DNA of 64,000 bases, taken from contig CAJQUW010007067.1 of NCBI GenBank assembly GCA_907163375.1, forward strand, positions 1 through 64,000, written 5' to 3'. Of the stretch, positions 1 through 11,824 are shown piece after piece (the first letter of the stretch is position 1; each line of letters begins with the position of its first letter). The DNA is from Prostheceraeus crozeri. Its lineage: Eukaryota > Platyhelminthes > Polycladida > Euryleptidae. The notes beneath the pieces are model-generated. The model ran no database searches. It saw only the letters and a list, made by a program, of their open reading frames with translations, and was not told the DNA's origin. The position numbers and the translations under genes were made by a program.

Positions 1-1384
1 ATCTAGGTTATGTCCGTAGGAAGTGCTTTTGACTCTCTAAAACTTTTTCAATATGTGAGATAGGCACAGCATTTTAAACAATTTTGTCCACATTTAACCA
101 CACACAAACATGCATAGCCGGCCAGAAGCATGATAATAACCAATGGCGTATTCTCCGTGCGTGCGGGGCCTTCGGCGCAGGCCAATGAAAAATTTAGTTG
201 CCAATATATATTGCAGAAAAGTAACATCACTATTTTGTATTCATCTTGCTCCGATTATTTTACACAACTTCAGCAGATCATGAGCACTCAGATGAATTTT
301 GGCTCGCGCGCGGTGCAGCTGTTTCACACCGTTGCACACACGAAACAGACACTTGCTGATGCGCTGTTCCCATTGAAATATCTGATAGCTCACAAACTTC
401 CAATAAAAGTCGCAATATCGTCTTTCCCTTGCCATTAGACATAACAAAACAAAAATCCTCGCTAACCTTCAGCGGTGCTGCAAATTAAATGTCTCAAGCT
501 TTAAGAAATAATCTATTTTTAGACTGTTCCATCGAAAAACCATAGACAGGGAATACATGATTTCCATGTCCTGCCTTCACTACAAGTGTCACACACTTTG
601 ACGTTAGTGTATGACGCTCTACATCACACAGAATCAACCGCAGAACAGACATAGCAGAACAGTAGTTGACCAAGCGAAGGGAGATCATGTTGATATCGGG
701 AAAAGTAAAAACGTAACTTCCCTGTTTCATGGTCGAAGTTCTATTAACGTTAAGTCACTAAATCACGACGGTACTTCGGCGTCCCGCGGCAGTTTGGTAG
801 CAGAAATCAAATAACCGCAGAAATCCGACTTCTCGCGGTGTCTAAGTTAGCGAGAGTAGAATGGACAGCAGAAGTTTGGTGATTCCAGCCGCTCCGATAA
901 ATTTCAGCCGCTCGACCATGCGTCGATTGCTACATGTAGATCTGGAGAAGAATCAAATTACTAAAACATGCAACAGTTGAGCATCTTTATCGGAAGGCGA
1001 TCTATTGTAAGTTATTTTATCAAAATGCTTTTATACATGAAGGGAAATAACGATGGCCGTGACTATTTACAAAGTGCCTTGATGAGATGCCAGTACCTTC
1101 TTATTTTCAGCCACTGACAGCGTATGTCATGACGCACTATTGCTTTCTATGTTCATGTCCTTTCTAGTCCTCAATTGTTATAGAATGTTGGATGTCCATG
1201 CAAATGACTAGTCAACTCTGTGGTCTGGCAGCAATCAGAAATTTTAATCACACATTTTAATCGAAATATCTTTAGAACTATGCTATCAGCGGTCTCAAAA
1301 CAGTAAGATCCGAACAACTTCACCGGCCAATGCCAAGTCTAGCGCTAAAACAATTGATGAATGAACAGAGTGGCTAGACGTTTT
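1..1384. other. Stretch without a supported gene
   Basis: Both strands carry only short open frames (at most about 100 codons) with no recognisable domain. Nothing is interpretable as an exon with confidence. About 100 bases near the start resemble 54.53-54.65 kb loosely (both hold a WCCACATTYAACCACA-type core), so this may be an old dispersed repeat. Confidence 0.5.
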
Positions 1385-1392
1385 GACGAGGC
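1385..1392 (+). repeat. Target-site duplication GACGAGGC, left copy
   Basis: It is identical to bases 2755-2762 immediately outside the right terminal repeat. An exact 8-bp match at both borders fixes the element boundaries. Confidence 0.85.
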
Positions 1393-2754
1393 CATAGAGT
1401 AAGTAGGCCATGTAGTAGGAGTGTGGCTCAAAAAATTATCAGTATACAGTGAACATTTTTATATGAAAAGATAAAGTTTTTTGTGGAGACTAAGCTCCGG
1501 TGGCCTAAAAAGTTGTTCTCAATTTTTTTTAATGTTTTTTTCAATCATTTTTTCCTGTGTTTTACGTGAACCAAATATATAAGCAGCATGAAACATGTTG
1601 GATATCAAAAGGAATGAGTATTTACTAACAAGAATCTTAATTATGCAGAAATTAACCGCATCATAATGCTAGTATTTGTGAAAAAGTCGAGATCTTATCG
1701 TGCTTCTGCCTGAAATTTTCTTAAGGAAAAGTTTTTCTCAATTTTTTTGCGCAAAAAAATTTTTTCTCCTTCTGAAGTTTTTTATTCAATTTTCATCGAC
1801 GTGATTTTATGATTCACAAAATTCATGTTTCATTTCTTAAATCTGAATAGTGATGTGGACCCATTTGTGAATTATGAATTTTGTCTTTGAATATCATGCT
1901 ATTTTGCTCTACCAGTGGCAGGTTGCTGGTGATATGATCTCGCTTTTAGAAAATATTCTTGAGGTTGAGCATGAAAGTAATTGCAACACATCAGATTGCT
2001 ACTTTAGCAAACATTACCTCATCAAGGCTGTCATTACACGGAGGATCTACAAAATATCCCCTCTGTATTATTATCATGATCAGTCAATTCCGTGGCAATT
2101 TCTTCAAAACTGCAAAGATTTGCATATCTCACATTTGGTAATGGGTCCCAACTCGAGTTCACTTGATGCTGTATCCAGATTGAGGACCTAATTAATACTG
2201 TGTTGCTCACAGAATTAGACAGATCGTCTCTTCTTCCGTTTGACTAGAAGGGAAGCATTGGAACATGTAACGTAAATGAAATGGCACAATATCCTGACTA
2301 AATACCATAGAAATCGAACAATGAGCAGCCAGTTCAACATTAAACACGCCAAGTGGTGCCAAGTTTCAGTGACTGTTATCAACCGGATCACACAGCAAAG
2401 AGACACAGTCGATGTCAAGTTCTACAGAGAAGTTTGTGAACGTTTTTTCATGCGCCTGCTAACTTTTTTAAAAATGATCGGAGGGCCCAACATTATCGAG
2501 AAAACTTTTGCGCAATGATCTGAATTCTTCGAATCTGAAGGAATCGTGGCGATCGGAGCATTTTGAAGGAATTCAGAGCAATCCGCAAACGACGCACGAC
2601 TATTTTCCTATCTCTGTAGGGTATTAAAATTTTCTTTTTGCCCACTTAGCAAGTTCCTGCATGTGCCATCTGTTTGAATCAGTTTGGACTTTTAGCAAAG
2701 TGATACGATTAAACAATCTAATGCTGTGACTCTACCTAATATACTCACTCTATG
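1393..2754. mobile_element. Non-autonomous DNA transposon, 8-bp TSD family, copy 1
   Basis: The element starts CATAGAGT and ends with the inverse ACTCTATG, and the longer ends read roughly as inverted copies around a GGTAGAGTG/CACTCTACC core. It is flanked on both sides by GACGAGGC (1385-1392 and 2755-2762), a perfect 8-bp target-site duplication. Two further copies lie at 22780-23220 and 31652-32308. No transposase is encoded, so it must be mobilised in trans. The 8-bp duplication is known for hAT, P and related DNA transposons; assignment to one superfamily is inference. This copy is longer than the others mainly because another repeat (2210-2726) is nested near its right end. Confidence 0.85.
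2210..2726 (+). repeat. Dispersed repeat X, copy A, nested in the 8-bp-TSD element
   Basis: This is about 517 bp, beginning CAGAATTAGA and ending CTAATGCTG, so the ends are short inverted copies of each other. The same unit in the same orientation is at 51291-51808, about nine bases in ten identical by eye. Shorter, more diverged relatives are at 33238-33453 and 46154-46372. Short open frames inside it are not conserved between copies and look non-coding. Its position inside copy 1 of the 8-bp-TSD element, and absence from the other two copies, shows it inserted later. Confidence 0.75.
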
Positions 2755-2939
2755 GACGAGGCTGAAGAAAGACTTTTATATCCATGCATATTTAAAGCGA
2801 CAGCAGATTAAAGAGAAGTGAACCAGCAACCCTGCATTCCTTGCATTGCCTACGAGAGAAACGAATGTGAAAGTTTGAGTGAAAAAAATGCAAAAATTTC
2901 AAGAAATTGGGTAGCCGTGCGCAAATATGAGGAGCATGA

Positions 2940-4155
2940 TATAATGATATAAATATAATAATAATAATATATTTTACGACAAAATCTACACACAATGTGT
3001 AATCAGAGTGGGGTACAGATAAGAGGTTACAGGAGTTATAAAAGAAGGTTTTCAATGCTTTCTTGAAGCTGCGAGGGTTTGTTTCATTCCTCAAATGTAG
3101 AGGGAGCGAATTCCATAATGAGGGTCCAACGAATTGAAAGGCGCCCCTGGCACCTGCTGTTCTTGATAATGGTTGATGGAGTAAGGGGCGTCCTTCGACC
3201 TCAGTGACATGAACGATGCAGAGGATGCAGCAGGAGTCAACAGATCTTTAAGGTAAGTAGGTGAATTTCCGTAAATACAATTGTGCACCAGGCAACAAAC
3301 ACACTTTGAATTGTACGCGGTGTCGCACAGGTAACCAATGAAGGCTTCGGAGAGTTTCAGAAATGTGAGCACGTTTCGGAAGTCGACGCACAAATCTGGC
3401 ACAGGCATTTTGAACTTTTTGGAGTCGAAGTATGTTCGAAGTCTTACAACCTGCATAGATGACATTGCAGTAGTCCAACAACGTGAATACAAAGGAACAA
3501 ATTAAAGTGTTGGCTTGATGGTCACTTATGTATCTTCGGATTCTATAAAGATAAAGAATTACAAAAGATTAAAGAATAAGAAAAGATTTTTTCCGAATCT
3601 GATTGACTTGGGCATCAAACAACAAAAAGTTATCAAATTTAACACCCAGCGATTTCACATAATCGGCTTGATTAAGTTCATGTTCTGAGAGGTTGATAGT
3701 ACATGGTGTAATGTCATTAACTCTTTTCCTAGTACCACATACAAACATCTGAGACTTCTCAGAGTTGATACAAAGTTTGTTAGTTTGAAACCAATCAACC
3801 AGATGACACAAGCAGTTTTCAAGAACAGATAAACTGTTACGTGAATCACCCATAGAAAAAGAGATATACACATTCGTGTCATCAGCATTTGAGTGATGCT
3901 TGAAACCATATGATGCAATAATATCCGAGATTGGTTTGGTGTAAAGGGAGAACAAAATTGGCCTCAACACAGATCCTTGAGGCACGCCACACGACAAAGA
4001 GGCGAACTTTGAAACATATTCACAAACTTTTACAGCCTGTTGCCTTTCGGACAAGTACGACTTAAACCAATCTATAAAACAGTTCCAGTAAAACCAAAGT
4101 TTTGAGCCAGTCTGTCCAAAAGTATATCGTGATCTATTGTATCGAATGTGTAGAC
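2940..4155 (-). pseudogene. 5'-truncated CR1/jockey-like LINE reverse transcriptase remnant
   Basis: Read on the minus strand, 4155-3569 gives the middle of a non-LTR reverse transcriptase: a FDTIDHDILL-type motif, GVPQGSVL, then NADD where the catalytic Y/F-A-D-D box is expected, so the aromatic residue is replaced. About 3490-3020 gives the family C-terminus, with LDYCN, LQKVQNACARFV, LHWLPV and a LRNETNPRSFKKALKTFF tail. The reading frame changes several times and there is an in-frame stop just before the SERQQ motif. The N-terminal endonuclease and first half of RT are missing, which is the usual 5' truncation of LINE insertions. An ATA/ATAA-rich stretch at about 2940-2975 may be the 3' tail. 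It cannot be active. CR1 versus jockey-like assignment is by motif memory only. Confidence 0.85.
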
Positions 4156-5144
4156 ATAAGACAGGAATAGAAATCTTACGGATGACGTTGTCGACATAGC
4201 AAGTTCTTTATTTCACATCAAAATAGCTTCCAGGATCCGACACATTTGATAGAATGTTCAATTGAAAATAGATGATGTAAAATGCTGGAATCTTGTACTT
4301 ACGTAGCATCTAGAAATTCATCATTCATATTGTTCATTCATGCTGCTTGTAATGAATGATGTCGTAAGCACTGCTATGAAACATTTTTCATTTGTCATTT
4401 ACAATGAGCTTTTTTTAATATTGTTTACCTTTGATATATTTATTTGCAGAAAATGAAACATTTAGTAATTATCTGAAAACACTTGTACTATTATAAAAAA
4501 CACTGATAATTTCAGAATTACAGGAATCTAAATTTTAGATTGTTGTTGTGTGGTATCATGGTTGAACGATTTCTTAGACATGAAATTCAATTGAAAAATC
4601 TAAGCTTGCGTGGATGACATTGTTGTCCGGTTCTACGATACAGAATTCAACTGAAAAAAGTCGGACAACAATGACATCTCATTGCGGTCTGCTTTTTAGA
4701 GAATTCAATAGGAAAAGTCGGACAACAGTAGCATTATCACTGTATACTGTATGCTGATTGCTTCTATAAAATCTTTTTTCGTTTATTTCAATTATTTATC
4801 GATTAAAAATAATAGAAGCATACTCGTAGGTTTTGAGTTCCGTATGAGTCACAGTAGTAATGAAATTGTGGTCCTCTTAAAAGAATTAACACAATGATAG
4901 CGCTGCAATCATTCATCGCTTTTTAGAATGTCAACATCACCGCAGACCTTGCGGAATCTCTTCAAGGCCTAATTTATGCCAGCAGAGCAAAGGGATGGTC
5001 TGCGATGCAAAATGCAAAGTTTGTAGCAAACATTATATTAGTGAGACTGGTCGCATGATCAAAACAAGAATTCTCTAGCGCATGAATACAAATAATAAAA
5101 CCAGTAGTGTGCTTATCCATGGTGATACTGAGCACAGGGGTCTT
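4156..5144. other. Non-coding stretch with degenerate 60-bp repeat
   Basis: No gene is supported. It contains three imperfect copies of a GAATTCAANTGRAAAA-type word at about 4582, 4643 and 4701 (period near 60 bp), and a strong hairpin at 4611-4680. The rest is featureless AT-rich DNA. Confidence 0.5.
4611..4680. repeat. Short inverted repeat (hairpin)
   Basis: The arm GACATTGTTGTCCGG (about 4616-4630) is repeated in inverse as TCGGACAACAATGACATC (about 4661-4678). The stem is about 17 bp and the loop about 30 bp. A third partial arm (TCGGACAACA) follows at about 4718, as part of the 60-bp repetition. Confidence 0.6.
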
Positions 5145-6462
5145 GAGAGAGAGAGAGAGAAATGTTTATATTGTATCGTCGAATAGAAATCAGAAATAAA
5201 ATACACAGATAAAAGTAGCAGAATGACAGTTTTGTTTAGTCGAAACTAAGAACACATTCGTATACGCGTACAAAAGCAAGTATAAAACTAATAGTCACGT
5301 GCATTTAGTGTCTCGTAGATGACCTTGAAAGGGTGCTACATGGTGCTACAAATGCGTGGAACAAAAGAATTTTGACGACGCAAAGTTCTACAGAATGGTA
5401 CGGCGAGACGCCCACTCGGTAAATAACTGGGGAACAATTCTCTGATGGAAGTCTCTAATCTTTCCAGGCTGTTGAAGGTGTTGATAGCTTGCGACCATCT
5501 TCTAGCTTCAATGTCATCCAGCTTCAGATCACGCGATTTGATTTTCAGACAGCGCGTCTGAATCTTCTCCAGTCGGTTTGTGTCTGTTGAGGAGATTCCC
5601 ACAAACGCTGGGCAGCAACACTCTATCAGCGACCGAACCAATCCTTGATAAATGGTAGTGAAGTCATCAATACTAGTGACAGATCTGACCCGCCTCAGAA
5701 TGTACATGCGTTGAGCACACTTTTTCTCGATGAACTCTACATGGCCTCTCCATCCAAGGTTCGCATCCAAATGAACCCCAAGAAACCGAATGCTGTCTTG
5801 GAACTTGACAGTTGGGATGGCACCCTCGATACTGCAAATGCTCTTGAATCCACCGCGGTAATTCACTAGACCAGTGGTTTTCTCCGTATTCAAGGTCAAT
5901 TCATTTGACGCAGCCCAATCTGAAATATTGTCAAGATCACTTTCGATCTCAGCAAGATCCCTTGGAATGCTGGACTTTCGGACTCTTAATAAGAAACAAA
6001 TGTTGTCAACATACTTGATTATGTGGTTCGAGGGGAAAATAGTCAAGCAATGAAATATAAATGCCGAACAAATAAAGTCCCAGGAGGGACCCCTGTGGCA
6101 CTCCTCCTGTGACCTTCATCAATTCACTCTTCTGTCCATCAATGCGTACTCTCTGTTGCCTGTCCGATAAGTAGCTCTTCAATAACAACAGAAATCCCGC
6201 AGGAAGATTCATCTGACTGGCCTTGGAAATCAGCTTTGAGTGACAAACTCTGTCAAAGGCCTTGGAGAGGTCAAAGCTGATCAGAATAGCGGCTCCCGTC
6301 TGTGGGTCATCGGCAAATCTGGTTAGGACATCGTGAGCATAGATGATAGCGTCAGTTGTTGATGATTTCTTCCTGATCCCGTATCGACTAGCACCAAGGT
6401 AAGCTGTTAGCTGGGGACGGATGCATGATAGGATGACACGCTCGGCAATCTTGATGACATTA
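5145..6462 (-). pseudogene. LINE reverse transcriptase remnant (jockey/CR1-like), frameshifted
   Basis: From 6462 downward the minus strand encodes the palm of a non-LTR reverse transcriptase: SRYGIRKKSSTTDAII, LISFDLSKAFDRVCH, LKSYLSDRQQRV, VTGGVPQGSLLG. After a frame change near 6045 it gives IKYVDNICF, ISDWAASNELTLNTEKT, FLGVHLD and the C-terminal region ending at 5336. The catalytic box reads YVDN instead of YVDD, so the second aspartate is lost. The 5' end is truncated: no endonuclease is present upstream of 6462. After the stop there is a short 3' UTR ending in a TC-rich tail (GA-rich on the plus strand, 5145-5160). It lies in the same orientation as the LINE at 2940-4155 but differs clearly in sequence, so they are separate insertions. 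Confidence 0.87.
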
Positions 6463-8216
6463 ATTGGTCACTACTTCATACGAGCCTCAATAACTCTGGC
6501 AAAAGGAGAACTCTGGAAGCCATGTACATCAGACTAATTTCCTATCATCTACTGATAAATGGCTGCTCGGGAATGACTCTCTATGTTTGATGATTTCATT
6601 TTTAAAGTCGCTTGTTGCTTTCTTCTTTCTACTTACAGAGCATTTCTTAAGTAGCATGAAGTTGCTTGATCTTAACTTTTAAGACACCATTTTATGCTTG
6701 TCTGAAGTCCAGTTTCTGTGTCACGGGCATGGTCACATGTCACTAATTTTTATTCATTATGCTCTTGCATTGTGAAATTCACTTGCTTTCATTCACCTGC
6801 CATTGACAAAGCCCTAAGGCGAACATCGTGGCAATTTAATATTATGCTTGCGTCAGAACCCGAAGCAGTTTATGATTCACATGATCAGCATAACCGATTT
6901 CATTCAAATGTCGCCAAAAGAAAGGGCATTGTCAGAATGTGTAGAGGAATGTTTTTCATGTCATCTGAATCTTTGCTTTTGAAAATATAGACTTGTAGAA
7001 CCGAATCGAAGACAAATTTTTGTGCATTCATAGTTTAAATTGTTATTCATAATTAGGCCAATGCCAAGATCATAGAGATGAGTTAAGCAAACATTGCAAT
7101 TAGAAAGAGCATGCGCGAAATATTCATGGTCATTTAAGCTGTATTCTAAGAGGTAGTTTCGATAATATAGAGGTGACAGAATCAGCAACCTGAGGTTATT
7201 TTTAGTGTGGAAGGTATGCAGAAACAGATTTTAGGCTGATAATGTCGCATGTGCTGAATATAGTTCTTATCATACCGGATATGAGTATACTCGATGCGCT
7301 GCAACCGGTTTGAGGAGAGGGTTCAAATCATGCTGAGTTCTACTGATCTTAAAAGCTACATTGTACTGATCACTAACAGCTTTGAATGACGTAAATCCGT
7401 ACGTAAAGATGATCACAATTTACCGATTGATAAAGCAGCTTAATACCTGATAATTCTATTCGTACTCTCAGCAGCTCATCAATCTATCTTTGTTTATATT
7501 GCTTAGCTTGATTGGCTAAGCACCGCAACTGCTGTAAGAAACTAGGAATAGACAGATATAACAATATGACAGAAACATTTCATTATTCAGCTTTATTCTC
7601 ATAAATTTCACGTCATTCACAGAGAGATTCAAATCTAATTTTAAAGTTTTCGCTGGTATGTAGATCGCTACACGACGACATTGTTGTGCATCAAGAAATT
7701 CATGTGAATTATATGTCCCTTGATGAAACTTTTGGCATAGAATTTGCTGAATGGGTAGAATAACTGTTCTCAAAAGGATTTCATGAAAAATACTTAATTA
7801 AAGTTTTACGTGACTCTGTCAATTCCAAAATCTAATCAAAACCTTTTATCGTCAGCGCAATGGGACAAAAATTGACTTTATCGCCTGCTATCACTTTGCG
7901 TCAGACTTGATTGACAGGATATTGCCTTTGTTTGCTGGAAATCTATTAAGATAGATTCTGTGATAGTCATTTCATGGAGAGGTAGAATGATCGAGGAATG
8001 GAATAATTGTAAGAGATCACAAGCACAGAACTCGTTTGAGAAAACTGCTTGATTCTTATTCGAAGGTCAAATTCAATAGAAACCGATTACGTTATAAATG
8101 TAGGTGTGAATTTACCGGTAACATCACATGCTTCGAAACATCTCGAAATTTTACGGTGCCTTTTTATGAATCATCGAAACCTGGTTAGCCTCAGGCTATT
8201 TCTTGCTGGTAAAGTA
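6463..8216. other. Stretch without a supported gene
   Basis: Open frames of 60-90 codons occur on both strands, but none has a recognisable motif, signal peptide or conserved neighbour. I see no repeat shared with the rest of the window. Confidence 0.5.
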
Positions 8217-8490
8217 TACTGTAAACTCTAGGGTACGAAATTTCGCTTGAATTAGTTACGAAATTTAGGTATCAATTCTAACCAACACAAGGCACGAGAA
8301 GGCACGAAGTTCATGGTGCCGAGTTCGTGCCCATTGATTTTTCTTTCCATTTCATTGGATAAACAAATATTTGGTTTGGTGCCTATTAGTGCCTACTGGT
8401 GCCTCGAAGCACTAGAAAGGCACTAACTAGGCGCTAAGTGGCACGAAATTTCGGCTTCCTGCCTAAGTTAGTGCCCTACAGTTTACAGTG
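8217..8490. mobile_element. Miniature inverted-repeat element rich in GTGCC/GGCAC words
   Basis: The left end reads TACTGTAAACTCTAGGG and the right end, inverted, CACTGTAAACTGTAGGGCA, giving imperfect terminal inverted repeats. A TA precedes the left end; the right flank is TG, possibly a mutated TA. The interior contains about ten GGCAC or GTGCC words in a quarter kilobase, arranged so much of the element can fold back. No coding capacity. It resembles Tc1/mariner-type MITEs. Confidence 0.65.
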
Positions 8491-9645
8491 TGCAGTGCAC
8501 AAAACCTACGTCTTTTTTGATGTCTTAAACATAAAAAAATGATTCTTATCCATCATTTTCGTCGTTTTATCTGACAAACATGTTAAATAGGTAAGCTGTT
8601 TTGATGTGCGGTATATTTTATGCTACTTATATTTGTGTGCAGGAACTCAATCATAACTAAAAGGATTTGTCTATTTGCATGTTTACAACAGTGATCATGA
8701 AAGACCATGTTTGAAAGTCATGTGAGAAAAGGCTTTCTTATCATGTTAACATGTATAGCAAAACACAATGTATAAAACCCATATAAAAAAACTTTGCTTT
8801 AAAATAATGCGTTCAAAAACCTGGTTTTAGAATCAACTTTAACCATTGTTGCAATATAAGACATAGCGCTGAAACCGCAAAAGCTGCCGTGCTAGCAAGT
8901 CTGAACATTTTAATTTACGTTGAAGAGCCTTATTCTAAAAATTCTGTAATATTTATTGATGATCTCAAAGATTAATAATTGCCTGTTTACGTTACAATGA
9001 TCTGATGTCTTTTTAAGTATATCTATAATTAATTTTAAAAAATATTTTGACAATATTTATAAAATTTGCCATAAACAGGCTTACAAAACAAAGACAGGCA
9101 AAAGGATTATTCAACCCTTTTACATCTTGATCTGACCATGTTGTTGACAGTACACTGTTAATCATAAAGTCCTATTTAAGTATGAATCTGGGTACGAAAC
9201 AGAAAAGTACAAGAATTACTGAACTTAAATTCACAGAAGTACTAAAATACTTGTTGAGTACTAATATGACGAAATATCAATATCAATAAATGATGCGACA
9301 CAAGGCTAATTCAGTGGGTCATTATGTAGCGGATAGCGACGACGCACGCAATCTGAATAAGTCCTTCTGTTCCCAGCTAAGAATGCACTGTCGACGATGT
9401 GATGATTGTGGGAAGGCCGGCGTCAATCATAGTCAACACAGTTGTTCATAGCTCTTGCACCATAATCTTCACTCGGGTCGGTCGCTTCTCAGGTAGCGAG
9501 CACTCAAAAACTAGAAATGACGTTTTGCTGTGTTCCTGCATATCAAAGTATTTGCATTGAAAGAATTAATGATCCTGCAAACCAATTTGTAATATTTTAG
9601 CGATATTCTCTCAGTAAACCTAAGACATCAATTTGGATCAAGAAC
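8491..9645. other. Stretch without a supported gene
   Basis: AT-rich DNA with no ORF of interest and no recognised repeat. Confidence 0.5.
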
Positions 9646-9836
9646 CTCTTCACCGACAGTGCTTTGAGCCCGGCCAACGTCCATAATTTTCTCCGACTGG
9701 ACATTGAGTCCTGTCAACGTCTATCATTTTTCCGACTGCACTGGAGTCCTGCCAACGATTTCCATCATCATCACAAACAGTGCTTTACGACTTGCTAGCG
9801 TTAATCCACTTCACCGACTGCGCTTTGATTCTTGTA
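9646..9836 (+). repeat. Degenerate minisatellite, about 40-bp period
   Basis: About five imperfect copies of a unit with consensus near CACCGACTGCACTTTGAGTC followed by CTGYCAACGTC and a T-rich spacer. Units begin near 9652, 9692, 9731, 9773 and 9813. Copies are diverged with small indels, so the array is old. No ORF spans it convincingly. Confidence 0.65.
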
Positions 9837-11760
9837 CATATATTGATGATCTAAAATGCATTTGTGTGTAATTGCGAAAGCAGTTCTTCGATGGATGTGT
9901 GCATGTGATGTAGCGGGTTAGATATGCCGCACGGCATTTTTCGATATAGTGGAGGTGCTAGTCCTATGTAACTCATTAAATGAGTTTTTCCAACCTAAAG
10001 AGTTCTAAAATGAGTCTTAATTTCTTCGAACCCAAGGAGTACTACATTCCGGGACTCATTGACTCAGTGATTGTCCGAATGGATCATAGCAACGTCGCAT
10101 CAAGCTTGCTTGGTGACCTCTCAATGTATCGCTTCCCTTCCCATTCAGTCTCTTCCTATTCCGCGGACCCTACAAGGATGAAGCTGTATGTCTGTATAAA
10201 TTCAGAACAAGGTAGATATATCAGATTCAGAAATATTTCTTATCGCAAGTGCTTTCTATATTCCTTCAAAGATTCAACTTATAGAGAAATTTCTCATTAA
10301 CAGGAATTCTCATTAAATGTATCAATCATGACTATCCTGCATCTACATGTCACTTCGGAGAAACTTAGGAGACAACTGCTCAAAACTAAAATGGTGAAAC
10401 AGTTTTGGTAAATGCATATTTTCGAGAGCCCTCAATGGCAGTAATACCAGCGTAGCAATTGCATCAATCAGTCAGAGGAGGCCAAAGGAAAGATAGGGAA
10501 AGTTATTAAAGGAAGAATTTGTAGATCTGTCGTTGATAAACGTTTTTCCGCTCATAATCGCTCACAGAAACTTGTCTCCAATTGATAATCGCCTACCCTC
10601 TGATAACCACCCATCCCAGTCTTTAAGTCACCCATCATCTAGCGCAATCAGCTATGGTAGCTTTCTAAGTTGAAATATAAGTCCGTTAATCTCATCACAA
10701 GCTTCTCTGCATCTATCGAGCGCGCATTTCTATTCCGAAACTCCACAAGTATTCGATCTTCATGCGAATACATATAAATATAAGAATATATATGATATAT
10801 ATATATAAATGCAAAAATATGTAACTTTTAGAACATAAAACATGAGGATATCTTAATTGGTAGGATTTATTTTCGCATAAATGTTTAAGCATCTATTCTG
10901 ATACATGCGTTCATCAGTGACAATAATACTGCACATCTGCACACGAAGCTAGATGTGATCCATGATGCGGCCTTCTACAAGAAAATTCTCCCAACTTTGA
11001 GTTAGATGGTTCGCATACAGCATGCAAAGCTTGCAAGTTGCAAGTCATGGACGATTCCGGTTTTAAGAAAAATCTATTTATGAAATATCCATTTAAGAAA
11101 TGTCTTACTTTGTCCATAACTCTATCTCCTACAAGGTAAATGTGTGTTCTGTGACTGGCTTACAGTTTCTGTGTTTGAATTGAATGTGGAAATGTATGCT
11201 CCCTGCAGCTACATGTGTTTATTATTAGTGGTGCTATTTCCAATTCATAATGGTACTGACAGTCAATGCAATTCATTATATTGACCTGACAAAAATTGTA
11301 GCACTGAGAGCGAACTAAACTTCTCCAAATTTACACCAAGAGTTTCATAAGAGGTCTACCTACAAAGTGGTCAATTGGTAGTTAATATTTGTTTGTTGTA
11401 TAAGATGCGCAATTTTCCTTAACACCTTTGCATCCGTTATATGCCACAATTCTAATTTAGTTTCCCGCACTACATTTTCCGCTTCAACTGCACAAATCAA
11501 GAAAGACAGCTGCACCTTTGATTTTGGAACTGCGCAAATTGCGTTCAGCTGCACGTTAAAAAAATAACTGAGCATCAGGATTCATCGAACTCCGATTGAA
11601 ACCTGCAGTTTATCGTATGTTACAAAAAGAGCGAAGACATCACCAAAGAGATCATCAGGCACGCATGGGGCATTAATTTTCGTGGAATAATTGGTAATCA
11701 TTTTAGATCTTAAAGGGAGTCCTAAGCACCTCTTCCAAGCCTTTCTATCACTGTCAAGCA
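9837..11760. other. Stretch without a supported gene
   Basis: An open frame at 9980-10300 (106 codons, plus strand) has no recognised motif and is in no supporting context. A short AT run at about 10790-10810 is simple sequence. Nothing else is seen. Confidence 0.45.
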
Positions 11761-11824
11761 AATGGTCCGTATCCATAGGTTCGGAGAGACACTATATCAT
11801 GGTCCGCATTTAGTAAGGGCCATA

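Noticed and set aside
1874..2518. Overlapping frames of 60-105 codons
   Set aside because: They belong to the 8-bp-TSD element and repeat X and are not preserved in other copies.
10880..10920. Minus-strand CTGATGA ... GCGAAAA as a hammerhead ribozyme
   Set aside because: The intervening stem pairs only if it uses the G of the required GAAA, and no stem I or III could be drawn.
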